Source: Osedax fenrisi (Eukaryota; Annelida; Polychaeta; Sabellida; Siboglinidae). Taken from it: 64,000 nt of DNA. The notes under the pieces were generated by a model. It was not told the origin of the DNA. It did not search any database and saw only the letters and a list, made by a program, of their open reading frames with translations. The position numbers and the translations under genes are program-made. Positions within the stretch are counted from its first letter, which is position 1, and each line of letters starts with the position of its first letter. Positions 24,403-37,477 of this stretch are shown piece after piece. The DNA lies in the NCBI GenBank assembly GCA_964019155.1, contig OZ025244.1, positions 32,548,903 through 32,612,902 on the forward strand, written 5' to 3'.

Positions 24403-24604
24403 TATTTGATTGTTTAATATATAATTATAATATTTTGTATAACTTATATTACACGATTGTTTATGTTTTTTTGTTTACTATATGTTTTTTACTATATGTT
24501 TATGTTTATAATCATCTTCTTTTCTCACACTTATCAGAACAATCTTTGTTGTTATTTAATGAGTGTTTAAATAAATCGTCTTATTATTATTATTATTATT
24601 ATTA
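24172..24604 (+). mobile_element. Module 4: retrotransposon 3'-end module, the most diverged copy
   Basis: This is a 433-base copy with a (TTA)8 tail. It has T at module base 350 (24,521), as in modules 5-7, where the other copies have C. It also carries three private transitions: C to T at 24,271, G to A at 24,309 and C to T at 24,405. The first two fall in CpG dinucleotides of the reference module. Five GG units precede it. Confidence 0.9.
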
Positions 24605-26966
24605 GGTAACTCTAGCTAACTCTAGCTAACTCTAGCTAACTCTAGCTAACTCTAGGTAACTCTAGCTAACTCTAGTTAACTCTAGCTAACTCTAGGTAAC
24701 TCTAGGTAACTCTAGCTAACTTTAGCTAACTTTAGGTAACTATATGTAACTCTAGGTAACTCTAGCTAACTCTAGCTAACTCTAGCTAACTTTAAGTAAC
24801 TCTAGCTAACTCTAGCTAACTTTAGCTAACTCTAAGTAACTCTAGCTAACTCTAGCTAACTTTAGCTAACTCTATATAACTCTAGCTAACTCTAGCTAAC
24901 TCTAGCTAACTCTAGCTAACTCTAGCTAATTTTAGCTAACTCTAGCTAACTCTAGCTAACTCTAGCTAACTCTAGCTAACTCTAGGTAACTTTAGCTAAC
25001 TCTAGGTAACTTTAGCTAACTCTAGCTAACTCTAGTTAACTCTAGCTAACTCTAGCTAACTCTAGCTAACTCTAGGTAACTCTAGCTAACTCTAGCTAAC
25101 TCTAGGTAACGCTAGCTAACTCTAGCTAACTCTAGCTAACTCTAGCTAACTCTAGGTAACTCTAGGTAACGCTAGCTAACTCTAGCTAACTCTAGCTAAC
25201 TCTAGGTAACTCTAGGTAACTCTAGGTAACTCTAGCTAACTCTAGCTAACTCTAGGTAACTCTAGGTAACTCTAGCTAACTCTAGCTAACTCTATCTAAC
25301 TCTAGGTAACTCTATGTAACTCTAGCTAACGTTAGCTAACTCTAGGTAACTATAGGTAACTCTAGGTAACTCTAGCTAACTCTAGCTAACTCTAGCTAAC
25401 TCTAGCTAACTCTAGGTAACTCTAGCTAACTCTAGGTAAATCTAGGTAACTCTAGCTAACTTTAGCTAACTCTAGCTAACTCTAGGTAACTTTAGCTAAC
25501 TCTAGCTAACTCTAGCTAACTCTAGCTAACTCTAGCTAACTCTAGGTAACTCTAGTTAACTCTAGCTAACTCTAGGTAACTCTAGCTAACTCTAGCTAAC
25601 TCTAGCTAACTCTAGCTAATTTTAGCTAACTCTAGCTAACTCTAGCTAACTCTAGCTAACTCTTGCTAACTCTAGCTAACTTTAAGTAACTCTAGCTAAC
25701 TCTAGCTAACTTTAGCTAACTCTAGCTAACTCTAGCTAACTTTAGCTAACTCTAGCTAACTCTAGGTAACTCTAGGTAACTCTAGCTAACTCTAGCTAAC
25801 TCTAGCTAACTCTAGCTAATTTTAGCTAACTCTAGCTAACTCTAGCTAACTCTAGCTAACTTTAGCTAACTCTAGCTAACTCTAGTTAACTCTAGCTAAC
25901 TCTAGCTAACTCTAGGTAACTCTAGCTAACTCTAGCTAACTCTAGCTAACTCTAGGTAACGCTAGCTAACTCTAGCTAACTCTAGCTAACTCTAGCTAAC
26001 TCTAGGTAACTCTAGCTAACTTTAGCTAACTCTAGCTAACTCTAGCTAACTCTAGCTAACTTTAAGTAACTCTTGCTAACTCTAGCTAACTTTAGCTAAC
26101 TCTAGCTAACTCTAGCTAACTTTAGCTAACTCTAGCTAACTCTAGCTAACTCTAGGTAACTCTAGCTAACTCTAGCTAACTTTAGCTAACTCTATGTAAC
26201 TCTAGCTAACTCTAGCTAACTCTAGCTAACTCTAAGTAATATTAGCTAACTTTAGCTAACTCTAGCTAACTCTAGGTAACTCTAGCTAACTCTAGCTAAC
26301 TCTAGCTAACTCTAGCTAACTCTAGGTAACTCTAGCTAACTCTAGTTAACTCTAGCTAACTCTAGGTAACTCTAGGTAACTCTAGCTAACTTTAGCTAAC
26401 TTTAGGTAACTATAGGTAACTCTAGGTAACTCTAGCTAACTCTAGCTAACTCTAGCTAACTCTAGGTAACTCTAGCTAACTCTAGGTAAATCTAGGTAAC
26501 TCTAGCTAACTTTAGCTAACTCTAGCTAACTCTAGCTAACTCTAGCTAACTCTAGCTAACTCTAGCTAACTCTAGCTAACTCTAGCTAACTCTAGCTAAC
26601 TCTATGTAACTCTAGGTAACTCTAGATAACTTTAGCTAACTCTAGCTAACTCTAGCTAACTCTAGCTAACTTTAAGTAACTCTAGCTAACTCTAGCTAAC
26701 TCTAGCTAACTCTAGGTAACTCTAGCTAACTCTAGGTAACTCTAGATAACTCTAGCTAACTCTAGCTAACTCTAGCTAACTCTAGCTAACTTTAGCTAAC
26801 TCTATGTAACTCTAGCTAACTCTAGCTAACTCTAGCTAACTCTAGGTAATTCTAGCTAACTCTAGCTAACTCTAGGTAACTCTAGCTAACTCTAGCTAAC
26901 TCTAGCTAACTCTAGCTAACTCTAGGTAACTCTAGGTAACTCTAGGTAACTCTAGGTAACTCTAGG
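24605..26966 (+). repeat. Decamer satellite array, segment A4 (236 units)
   Basis: Length is exactly 2 + 236 x 10 with no indel. It opens with the module 4-7 right flank: four plain units, GG, plain, TAGT, plain, GG, GG, plain, two TTT units, then TAACTATATG. It contains one TAACGTTAGC unit (about 25,329) and one TAAGTAATATTAGC pair (about 26,235). No gene is visible. Confidence 0.99.
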
Positions 26967-27197
26967 TTACAACTCTATGCTACACTAAAATATAATACTC
27001 CATCTACTCGACTTAGGTCATCGAATGATAAACTTGTACTCGTCTATCATAAATCCAAGTTGATTCGAACAAGCAATCGTGCTTTCTCGTGTAGTTCACC
27101 AACGTTATGGAATTCTATTCCTCTCCATATCAGATCAATACATTATACACATAAGTTTAAGAATGTATTGAAATCATATATATTATCAACGAATTGA
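26967..27197 (+). pseudogene. RT C-terminal fragment, module 5
   Basis: The 76-codon frame is intact to TGA at 27,195-27,197. Confidence 0.85.
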
Positions 27198-27399
27198 TAC
27201 TTGATTGTTTAATATATAATTATAATATTTTGTATAACTTATATTACACGATTGTTTATGTTTTTTTGTTTACTATATGTTTTTTACTATATGTTTATGT
27301 TTATAATCATCTTCTTTTCTCACACTTATCAGAACAATCTTTGTTGTTATTTAATGAGTGTTTAAATAAATCGTCTTATTATTATTATTATTATTATTA
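26967..27399 (+). mobile_element. Module 5: retrotransposon 3'-end module
   Basis: This is a 433-base copy with a (TTA)8 tail and T at module base 350 (27,316). It is otherwise like module 1, so it may be close to the ancestor of the module 4-7 subgroup. Five GG units precede it. Confidence 0.9.
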
Positions 27400-29799
27400 G
27401 GTAACTCTAGCTAACTCTAGCTAACTCTAGCTAACTCTAGCTAACTCTAGGTAACTCTAGCTAACTCTAGTTAACTCTAGCTAACTCTAGGTAACTCTAG
27501 GTAACTCTAGCTAACTTTAGCTAACTTTAGGTAACTATATGTAACTCTAGGTAACTCTAGCTAACTCTAGCTAACTCTAGCTAACTTTAAGTAACTCTAG
27601 CTAACTCTAGCTAACTTTAGCTAACTCTAAGTAACTCTAGCTAACTCTAGCTAACTTTAGCTAACTCTATGTAACTCTAGCTAACTCTAGCTAACTCTAG
27701 CTAACTCTAGGTAACTCTAGCTAACTCTAGCTAACTCTAGCTAACTCTAGCTAACTCTAGGTAACTCTAGCTAACTCTAGCTAACTCTATCTAACTCTAG
27801 GTAACTCTAGGTAACTCTAGCTAACGTTAGCTAACTCTAGGTAACTATAGGTAACTCTAGGTAACTCTAGCTAACTCTAGCTAACTCTAGCTAACTCTAG
27901 CTAACTCTAGGTAACTCTAGCTAACTCTAGGTAAATCTAGGTAACTATAGCTAACTTTAGCTAACTCTAGCTAACTCTAGGTAACTTTAGCTAACTCTAG
28001 CTAAATCTAGCTAACTCTAGCTAACTCTAGCTAACTCTAGGTAATTCTAGTTAACTCTAGCTAACTCTAGCTAACTCTAGCTAACTCTAGCTAACTCTAG
28101 CTAACTCTAGCTAACTCTAGCTAACTTTAAGTAACTCTAGCTAACTCTAGCTAACTTTAGCTAACTCTAGCTAACTCTAGCTAACTTTAGCTAACTCTAG
28201 CTAACTCTAGGTAACTCTAGGTAACTCTAGCTAACTCTAGCTAACTCTAGCTAACTCTAGCTAATTTTAGCTAACTCTAGCTAACTCTAGCTAACTCTAG
28301 CTAACTCTAGCTAACTCTAGGTAACTTTAGCTAACTCTAGGTAACTTTAGCTAACTCTAGCTAACTCTAGTTAACTCTAGCTAACCTAGCTAACTCTAGG
28401 TAACTCTAGCTAACTCTAGCTAACTCTAGCTAACTCTAGGTAATGCTAGCTAACTCTAGCTAACTCTAGCTATCTCTAGCTAACTCTAGCTAACTCTAGG
28501 TAACTCTAGCTAACTCTAGCTAACTCTATCTAACTTTAAGTAACTCTAGCTAACTCTAGCTAACTTTAGCTAACTCTAGCTAACTCTAGCTAACTTTAGC
28601 TAATTCTAGCTAACTCTAGCTAACTCTAGGTAACTCTAGCTAACTCTAGCTAACTTTAGCTAACTCTATGTAACTCTAGCTAACTCTAGCTAACTCTAGC
28701 TAACTCTAGGTAATATTAGCTAACTTTAGCTAACTATAGCTAACTCTAGGTAACTCTAGCTAACTCTAGCTAACTCTAGCTAACTCTAGCTAACTCTAGG
28801 TAACTCTAGCTAACTCTAGTTAACTCTAGCTAACTCTAGCTAACTCTAGCTAACTCTAGCTAACTCTAGCTAACTCTAGGTAACTCTAGCTAACTCTAGC
28901 TAACTCTAGCTAACTCTAGCTAACTCTAGCTAACTCTAGGTAACTCTAGCTAACTCTAGGTAACTCTAGATAACTCTAGCTAACTCTAGCTAACTCTATT
29001 TAACTCTAGGTAAGTCTAGCTAACTCTAGCTAACTCTAGCTAACTCTAGCTAACTCTAGGTAACTCTAGGTAACTCTAGCTAACTTTAGCTAACTCTAGA
29101 TAACTCTAGCTAACTCTAGGTACTCTAGCTAACTCTAGCTAACTTTAGCTAACTCTAGGTAACTCTAGCTAACTCTAGCTAACTCTAGCTAACTCTAGCT
29201 AACTCTATGTAACTCTAGGTAACTCTAGATAACTTTAGCTAACTCTAGCTAACTCTAGCTAACTTTAAGTAACTCTAGCTAACTCTAGCTAACTTTAGCT
29301 AACTCTAGCTAACTCTAGCTAACTTTAGCTAACTCTAGCTAACTCTAGGTAACTCTAGGTAACTCTAGCTAACTCTAGCTAACTTTAGCTAACTCTATGT
29401 AACTCTAGCTAACTCTAGCTAACTCTAGCTAACTCTAGGTAACTCTAGGTAACTCTAGATAACTTTAGCTAACTCTAGCTAACTCTAGCTAACTCTAGCT
29501 AACTTTAAGTAACTCTAGCTAACTCTAGCTAACTCTAGCTAACTCTAGGTAACTCTAGCTAACTCTAGGTAACTCTAGATAACTCTAGCTAACTCTAGCT
29601 AACTCTAGCTAACTCTAGCTAACTTTAGCTAACTCTATGTAACTCTAGCTAACTCTAGCTAACTCTAGCTAACTCTAGGTAATTCTAGCTAACTCTAGCT
29701 AACTCTAGGTAACTCTAGCAAACTCTAGCTAACTCTAGCTAACTCTAGCTAACTCTAGGTAACTCTAGGTAACTCTAGGTAACTCTAGGTAACTCTAGG
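27400..29799 (+). repeat. Decamer satellite array, segment A5 (240 units)
   Basis: Length is 2 + 240 x 10 minus 2. The two 9-base units, TAACCTAGC at 28,382 and TACTCTAGC at 29,121, are not seen elsewhere in the window, so they are private and probably recent. It opens with the module 4-7 right flank and ends with a left flank containing a GCAAAC unit (29,719) shared only with module 7. No gene is visible. Confidence 0.99.
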
Positions 29800-30030
29800 T
29801 TACAACTCTATACTACACTAAAATATAATACTCCATCTACTCGACTTAGGTCATCGAATGATAAACTTGTACTCGTCTATCATAAATCCAAGTTGATTCG
29901 AACAAGCAATCGTGCTTTCTCGTGTAGTTCACCAACGTTATGGAATTCTATTCCTCTCCATATCAGATCAATACATTATACACATAAGTTTAAGAATGTA
30001 TTGAAATCATATATATTATCAACGAATTGA
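29800..30030 (+). pseudogene. RT C-terminal fragment, module 6
   Basis: The frame is intact to TGA at 30,028-30,030. The change at 29,812 replaces Ala5 with Thr, in the poorly conserved first ten residues. Confidence 0.85.
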
Positions 30031-30232
30031 TACTTGATTGTTTAATATATAATTATAATATTTTGTATAACTTATATTACACGATTGTTTATGTTTTTTT
30101 GTTTACTATATGTTTTTTACTATATGTTTATGTTTATAATCATCTTCTTTTCTCACACTTATCAGAACAATCTTTGTTGTTATTTAATGAGTGTTTAAAT
30201 AAATCGTCTTATTATTATTATTATTATTATTA
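29800..30232 (+). mobile_element. Module 6: retrotransposon 3'-end module
   Basis: This is a 433-base copy with a (TTA)8 tail and T at base 350. It has G to A at module base 13 (29,812), shared only with module 7. Five GG units precede it. Confidence 0.9.
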
Positions 30233-33154
30233 GGTAACTCTAGCTAACTCTAGCTAACTCTAGCTAACTCTAGCTAACTCTAGGTAACTCTAGCTAACTC
30301 TAGTTAACTCTAGCTAACTCTAGGTAACTCTAGGTAACTCTAGCTAACTTTAGCTAACTTTAGGTAACTATATGTAACTCTAGGTAACTCTAGCTAACTC
30401 TAGCTAACTCTAGCTAACTTTAAGTAACTCTAGCTAACTCTAGCTAACTTTAGCTAACTCTAAGTAACTCTAGCTAACTCTAGCTAACTTTAGCTAACTC
30501 TATGTAACTCTAGCTAACTCTAGCTATCTCTAGCTAACTCTAGGTAACTCTAGCTAACTCTAGCTAACTCTAGCTAACTCTAGCTAACTCTAGGTAACTC
30601 TAGCTAACTCTAGCTAACTCTATCTAACTCTAGGTAACTCTAGCTAACTCTAGCTAACGTTAGCTAAATCTAGGTAACTATAGGTAACTCTAGGTAACTC
30701 TAGCTAACTCTAGCTAACTCTAGCTAACTCTAGCTAACTCTAGGTAACTCTAGCTAACTCTAGGTAAATCTAGGTAACTATAGCTAACTTTAGCTAACTC
30801 TAGCTAACTCTAGCTAACTCTAGCTAACTCTAGCTAACTCTAGGTAATTCTAGTTAACTCTAGCTAACTCTAGCTAACTCTAGCTAACTCTAGCTAACTT
30901 TAGCTAACTCTAGCTAACTCTAGCTAACTTTAGCTAACTCTAGCTAACTCTAGGTAACTCTAGGTAACTCTAGCTAACTCTAGCTAACTTTAGCTAACTC
31001 TATGTAACTCTAGCTAACGCTAGCTAACTCTAGCTAACTCTAGGTAATTCTAGCTAACTCTAGCTAACTCTAGGTAACTCTAGCTAACTCTAGGTAACTC
31101 TAGCTAACTCTAGCTAACTTTAGCTAACTCTAGCTAACTCTAGCTAACTTTAGCTAACTCTAGCTAACTCTAGCTAACTCTAGCTAACTTTAAGTAACTC
31201 TAGCTAACTCTAGCTAACTTTAGCTAACTCTAGCTAACTCTAGCTAACTTTAGCTAACTTTAGCTAACTCTAGGTAACTCTAGCTAACTCTAGCTAATTT
31301 TAGCTAACTCTAGCTACCTCTAGCTAACTCTAGCTAACTCTAGCTAACTCTAGGTAACTTTAGCTAACTCTAGGTAACTCTAAATAACTCTATCTAACTC
31401 TAGCTAACTCTAGCTAACTCTAGGTAAGTCTAGCTAACTCTAGCTAACTCTAGCTAACTCTAGCTAACTCTATGTAACTCTAGGTAACTCTAGCTAACTT
31501 TAAGTAACTCTAGCTAACTCTAGCTAACTTTAGCTAACTCTAGCTAACTCTAGCTAACTTTAGCTAACTCTAGCTAACTCTAGGTAACTCTAGGTAACTC
31601 TAGCTAACTCTAGCTAACTCTAGCTAACTCTAGCTAACTCTAGCTAACTCTAGGTAACTTTAGCTAACTCTAGGTAACTCTAAATAACTCTATCTAACTC
31701 TAGCTAACTCTAGCTAACTCTAGGTAAGTCTAGCTAACTCTAGCTAACTCTAGCTAACTCTAGCTAACTCTATGTAACTCTAGGTAACTCTAGCTAACTT
31801 TAGCTAACTCTAGATAACTCTAGCTAACTCTAGGTAACTCTAGCTAACTCTAGCTAACTCTAGCTAACTCTAGCTAACTTTAGCTAACTCTAGGTAACTC
31901 TAGCTAACTCTAGCTAACTCTAGCTAACTCTAGCTAACTCTATGTAACTCTAGGTAACTCTAGATAACTTTAGCTAACTCTAGCTAACTCTAGCTAACTC
32001 TAGCTAACTTTAAGTAACTCTAGCTAACTCTAGCTAACTTTAGCTAACTCTAGCTAACTCTAGCTAACTTTAGCTAACTCTAGCTAACTCTAGGTAACTC
32101 TAGGTAACTCTAGCTAACTCTAGCTAACTTTAGCTAACTCTATGTAACTCTAGCTAACGCTAGCTAACTCTAGCTAACTCTAGGTAATTCTAGCTAACTC
32201 TAGCTAACTCTAGGTAACTCTAGCTAACTCTAGGTAACTCTAGCTAACTCTAGCTAACTTTAGCTAACTCTAGCTAACTCTAGCTAACTTTAGCTAACTC
32301 TAGCTAACTCTAGCTAACTCTAGCTAACTTTAAGTAACTCTAGCTAACTCTAGCTAACTTTAGCTAACTCTAGCTAACTCTAGCTAACTTTAGCTAACTT
32401 TAGCTAACTCTAGGTAACTTTAGCTAACTCTAGCTAACTCTAGTTAACTCTAGCTAACTCTAGCTAACTCTAGGTAACTCTAGCTAACTCTAGCTAACTA
32501 TAGCTAACTCTAGGTAACGCTAGCTAACTCTAGCTAACTCTAGCTAACTCTAGCTAACTCTAGGTAACTCTAGGTAACGCTAGCTAACTCTAGCTAACTC
32601 TAGCTAACTCTAGGTAACTCTATGTAACTCTAGGTAACTCTAGCTAACTCTAGCTAACTCTAGGTAACTCTAGGTAACTCTAGCTAACTCTAGCTAACTC
32701 TATCTAACTCTAGGTAACTCTAGGTAACTCTAGCTAACGTTAGCTAACTCTAGGTAACTATAGGTAACTCTAGGTAACTCTAGCTAACTCTAGCTAACTC
32801 TAGCTAACTCTAGCTAACTCTAGGTAACTCTAGCTAACTCTAGGTAAATCTAGGTAACTCTAGCTAACTTTAGCTAACTCTAGCTAACTTTAGGTAACTT
32901 TAGCTAACTTTAGCTAACTCTAGCTAACTCTAGCTAACTCTAGCTAACTCTAGGTAACTCTAGCTAACTCTAGCTAACTTTAGCTAACTCTATGTAACTC
33001 TAGCTAACTCTAGCTAACTCTAGCTAACTCTAGGTAATTCTAGCTAACTCTAGCTAACTCTAGGTAACTCTAGCAAACTCTAGCTAACTCTAGCTAACTC
33101 TAGCTAACTCTAGGTAACTCTAGGTAACTCTAGGTAACTCTAGGTAACTCTAGG
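30233..33154 (+). repeat. Decamer satellite array, segment A6 (292 units)
   Basis: Length is exactly 2 + 292 x 10, with no indel. Two copies of a 300-base block are marked by TAACTCTAAA units ending near 31,384 and 31,684. TAACGCTAGC and TAATTCTAGC landmarks near 31.0 and 32.15 kb mark a further repeat of about 1.14 kb. No gene is visible. Confidence 0.99.
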
Positions 33155-33385
33155 TTACAACTCTATACTACACTAAAATATAATACTCCATCTACTCGAC
33201 TTAGGTCATCGAATGATAAACTTGTACTCGTCTATCATAAATCCAAGTTGATTCGAACAAGCAATCGTGCTTTCTCGTGTAGTTCACCAACGTTATGGAA
33301 TTCTATTCCTCTCCATATCAGATCAATACATTATACACATAAGTTTAAGAATGTATTGAAATCATATATATTATCAACGAATTGA
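33155..33385 (+). pseudogene. RT C-terminal fragment, module 7
   Basis: The frame is intact to TGA at 33,383-33,385, with Ala5 to Thr as in module 6. Confidence 0.85.
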
Positions 33386-33584
33386 TACTTGATTGTTTAA
33401 TATATAATTATAATATTTTGTATAACTTATATTACACGATTGTTTATGTTTTTTTGTTTACTATATGTTTTTTACTATATGTTTATGTTTATAATCATCT
33501 TCTTTTCTCACACTTATCAGAACAATCTTTGTTGTTATTTAATGAGTGTTTAAATAAATCGTCTTATTATTATTATTATTATTA
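33155..33584 (+). mobile_element. Module 7: retrotransposon 3'-end module, (TTA)7
   Basis: This is a 430-base copy, the tandem duplicate of module 6 (same G to A at 33,167 and T at base 350). It has seven TTA units instead of eight, so it lost one unit independently of modules 9, 10 and 12. Confidence 0.9.
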
Positions 33585-36500
33585 GGTAACTCTAGCTAAC
33601 TCTAGCTAACTCTAGCTAACTCTAGCTAACTCTAGGTAACTCTAGCTAACTCTAGTTAACTCTAGCTAACTCTAGGTAACTCTAGGTAACTCTAGCTAAC
33701 TTTAGCTAACTTTAGGTAACTATATGTAACTCTAGGTAACTCTAGCTAACTCTAGCTAACTCTAGCTAACTTTAAGTAACTCTAGCTAACTCTAGCTAAC
33801 TTTAGCTAACTCTAAGTAACTCTAGCTAACTCTAGCTAACTTTAGCTAACTCTATGTAACTCTAGCTAACTCTAGCTATCTCTAGCTAACTCTAGGTAAC
33901 TCTAGCTAACTCTAGCTAACTCTAGCTAACTCTAGCTAACTCTAGGTAACTCTAGCTAACTCTAGCTAACTCTATCTAACTCTAGGTAACTCTAGCTAAC
34001 TCTAGCTAACGTTAGCTAAATCTAGGTAACTATAGGTAACTCTAGGTAACTCTAGCTAACTCTAGCTAACTCTAGCTAACTCTAGCTAACTCTAGGTAAC
34101 TCTAGCTAACTCTAGGTAAATCTAGGTAACTATAGCTAACTTTAGCTAACTCTAGCTAACTCTAGCTAACTCTAGCTAACTCTAGCTAACTCTAGGTAAT
34201 TCTAGTTAACTCTAGCTAACTCTAGCTAACTCTAGCTAACTCTAGCTAACTTTAGCTAACTCTAGCTAACTCTAGCTAACTTTAGCTAACTCTAGCTAAC
34301 TCTAGGTAACTCTAGGTAACTCTAGCTAACTCTAGCTAACTTTAGCTAACTCTATGTAACTCTAGCTAACGCTAGCTAACTCTAGCTAACTCTAGGTAAT
34401 TCTAGCTAACTCTAGCTAACTCTAGGTAACTCTAGCTAACTCTAGGTAACTCTAGCTAACTCTAGCTAACTTTAGCTAACTCTAGCTAACTCTAGCTAAC
34501 TTTAGCTAACTCTAGCTAACTCTAGCTAACTCTAGCTAACTTTAAGTAACTCTAGCTAACTCTAGCTAACTTTAGCTAACTCTAGCTAACTCTAGCTAAC
34601 TTTAGCTAACTTTAGCTAACTCTAGGTAACTCTAGCTAACTCTAGCTAATTTTAGCTAACTCTAGCTACCTCTAGCTAACTCTAGCTAACTCTAGCTAAC
34701 TCTAGGTAACTTTAGCTAACTCTAGGTAACTCTAAATAACTCTATCTAACTCTAGCTAACTCTAGCTAACTCTAGGTAAGTCTAGCTAACTCTAGCTAAC
34801 TCTAGCTAACTCTAGCTAACTCTATGTAACTCTAGGTAACTCTAGCTAACTTTAAGTAACTCTAGCTAACTCTAGCTAACTTTAGCTAACTCTAGCTAAC
34901 TCTAGCTAACTTTAGCTAACTCTAGCTAACTCTAGGTAACTCTAGGTAACTCTAGCTAACTCTAGCTAACTCTAGCTAACTCTAGCTAACTCTAGCTAAC
35001 TCTAGGTAACTTTAGCTAACTCTAGGTAACTCTAAATAACTCTATCTAACTCTAGCTAACTCTAGCTAACTCTAGGTAAGTCTAGCTAACTCTAGCTAAC
35101 TCTAGCTAACTCTAGCTAACTCTATGTAACTCTAGGTAACTCTAGCTAACTTTAGCTAACTCTAGATAACTCTAGCTAACTCTAGGTAACTCTAGCTAAC
35201 TCTAGCTAACTCTAGCTAACTCTAGCTAACTTTAGCTAACTCTAGGTAACTCTAGCTAACTCTAGCTAACTCTAGCTAACTCTAGCTAACTCTATGTAAC
35301 TCTAGGTAACTCTAGATAACTTTAGCTAACTCTAGCTAACTCTAGCTAACTCTAGCTAACTTTAAGTAACTCTAGCTAACTCTAGCTAACTTTAGCTAAC
35401 TCTAGCTAACTCTAGCTAACTTTAGCTAACTCTAGCTAACTCTAGGTAACTCTAGGTAACTCTAGCTAACTCTAGCTAACTTTAGCTAACTCTATGTAAC
35501 TCTAGCTAACGCTAGCTAACTCTAGCTAACTCTAGGTAATTCTAGCTAACTCTAGCTAACTCTAGGTAACTCTAGCTAACTCTAGGTAACTCTAGCTAAC
35601 TCTAGCTAACTTTAGCTAACTCTAGCTAACTCTAGCTAACTTTAGCTAACTCTAGCTAACTCTAGCTAACTCTAGCTAACTTTAAGTAACTCTAGCTAAC
35701 TCTAGCTAACTTTAGCTAACTCTAGCTAACTCTAGCTAACTTTAGCTAACTTTAGCTAACTCTAGGTAACTTTAGCTAACTCTAGCTAACTCTAGTTAAC
35801 TCTAGCTAACTCTAGCTAACTCTAGGTAACTCTAGCTAACTCTAGCTAACTATAGCTAACTCTAGGTAACGCTAGCTAACTCTAGCTAACTCTAGCTAAC
35901 TCTAGCTAACTCTAGGTAACTCTAGGTAACGCTAGCTAACTCTAGCTAACTCTAGCTAACTCTAGGTAACTCTATGTAACTCTAGGTAACTCTAGCTAAC
36001 TCTAGCTAACTCTAGGTAACTCTAGGTAACTCTAGCTAACTCTAGCTAACTCTATCTAACTCTAGGTAACTCTAGGTAACTCTAGCTAACGTTAGCTAAC
36101 TCTAGGTAACTATAGGTAACTCTAGGTAACTCTAGCTAACTCTAGCTAACTCTAGCTAACTCTAGCTAACTCTAGGTAACTCTAGCTAACTCTAGGTAAA
36201 TCTAGGTAACTCTAGCTAACTTTAGCTAACTCTAGCTAACTTTAGGTAACTTTAGCTAACTTTAGCTAACTCTAGCTAACTCTAGCTAACTCTAGCTAAC
36301 TCTAGGTAACTCTAGTTAACTCTAGCTAACTCTAGCTAACTCTAGCTAATTCTAGCTAACTCTAGCTAACTCTTGCTAACTCTAGCTAACTTTAAGTAAC
36401 TCTAGCTAACTCTAGCTAACTTTAGCTAACTCTAGCTAACTCTAGCTAACTTTAGCTAACTCTAGCTAACTCTAGGTAACTCTAGGTAACTCTAGCTAAC

Positions 36501-37246
36501 TCTAGCTAACTCTAGCTAACTCTAGCTAATTTTAGCTAACTCTAGCTACCTCTAGCTAACTCTAGCTAACTCTAGCTAACTCTAGGTAACTTTAGCTAAC
36601 TCTAGGTAACTCTAAATAACTCTATCTAACTCTAGCTAACTCTAGCTAACTCTAGGTAAGTCTAGCTAACTCTAGCTAACTCTAGCTAACTCTAGCTAAC
36701 TCTATGTAACTCTAGGTAACTCTAGCTAACTTTAGCTAACTCTAGATAACTCTAGCTAACTCTAGGTAACTCTAGCTAACTCTAGCTAACTCTAGCTAAC
36801 TCTAGCTAACTTTAGCTAACTCTAGGTAACTCTAGCTAACTCTAGCTAACTCTAGCTAACTCTAGCTAACTCTATGTAACTCTAGGTAACTCTAGATAAC
36901 TTTAGCTAACTCTAGCTAACTCTAGCTAACTCTAGCTAACTTTAAGTAACTCTAGCTAACTCTAGCTAACTTTAGCTAACTCTAGCTAACTCTAGCTAAC
37001 TTTAGCTAACTCTAGCTAACTCTAGGTAACTCTAGGTAACTCTAGCTAACTCTAGCTAACTTTAGCTAACTCTATGTAACTCTAGCTAACGCTAGCTAAC
37101 TCTAGCTAACTCTAGGTAATTCTAGCTAACTCTAGCTAACTCTAGGTAACTCTAGCTAACTCTAGCTAACTCTAGCTAACTCTAGCTAACTCTAGGTAAC
37201 TCTAGATAACTCTAGGTAACTCTAGGTAACTCTAGGTAACTCTAGG
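33585..37246 (+). repeat. Decamer satellite array, segment A7 (366 units)
   Basis: Length is exactly 2 + 366 x 10. The first 2.7 kb duplicates A6. From about 36,312 it switches to the left-flank order seen before modules 3, 9 and 12, but with an undeleted TAACTCTAAA unit (ending 36,616) where those carry the 9-base TAATCTAGA. The final run before module 8 has a TAGA unit in place of one GG unit (37,207). No gene is visible. Confidence 0.99.
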
Positions 37247-37477
37247 TTACAACTCTATGCTACACTAAAATATAATACTCCATCTACTCGACTTAGGTCA
37301 TCGAATGATAAACTTGTACTCGTCTATCATAAATCCAAGTTGATTCGAACAAGCAATCGTGCTTTCTCGTGTAGTTCACCAACGTTATGGAATTCTATTC
37401 CTCTCCATATCAGATCAATACATTATACACATAAGTTTAAGAATGTATTGAAATCATATATATTATCAACGAATTGA
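37247..37477 (+). pseudogene. RT C-terminal fragment, module 8
   Basis: The 76-codon frame is intact to TGA at 37,475-37,477. Confidence 0.85.

Larger units (their letters stand above)
29600..36310 (+). repeat. 3.35 kb tandem duplication carrying modules 6 and 7
   Basis: About 29,600-32,955 recurs as about 32,956-36,310. The offset is 3,355 bases left of the module start and 3,352 right of it, because module 7 has one TTA fewer. Private markers occur in both copies: GCAAAC before the module (29,719/33,074), G to A at module base 13, a TAGCTATC variant, and pairs of the TAACTCTAAA unit (31,381/34,733 and 31,681/35,033, themselves a nested 300-base duplication). Similarity ends near 32,960 and 36,312, where a plain unit faces a TAGT unit. 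Confidence 0.9.
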
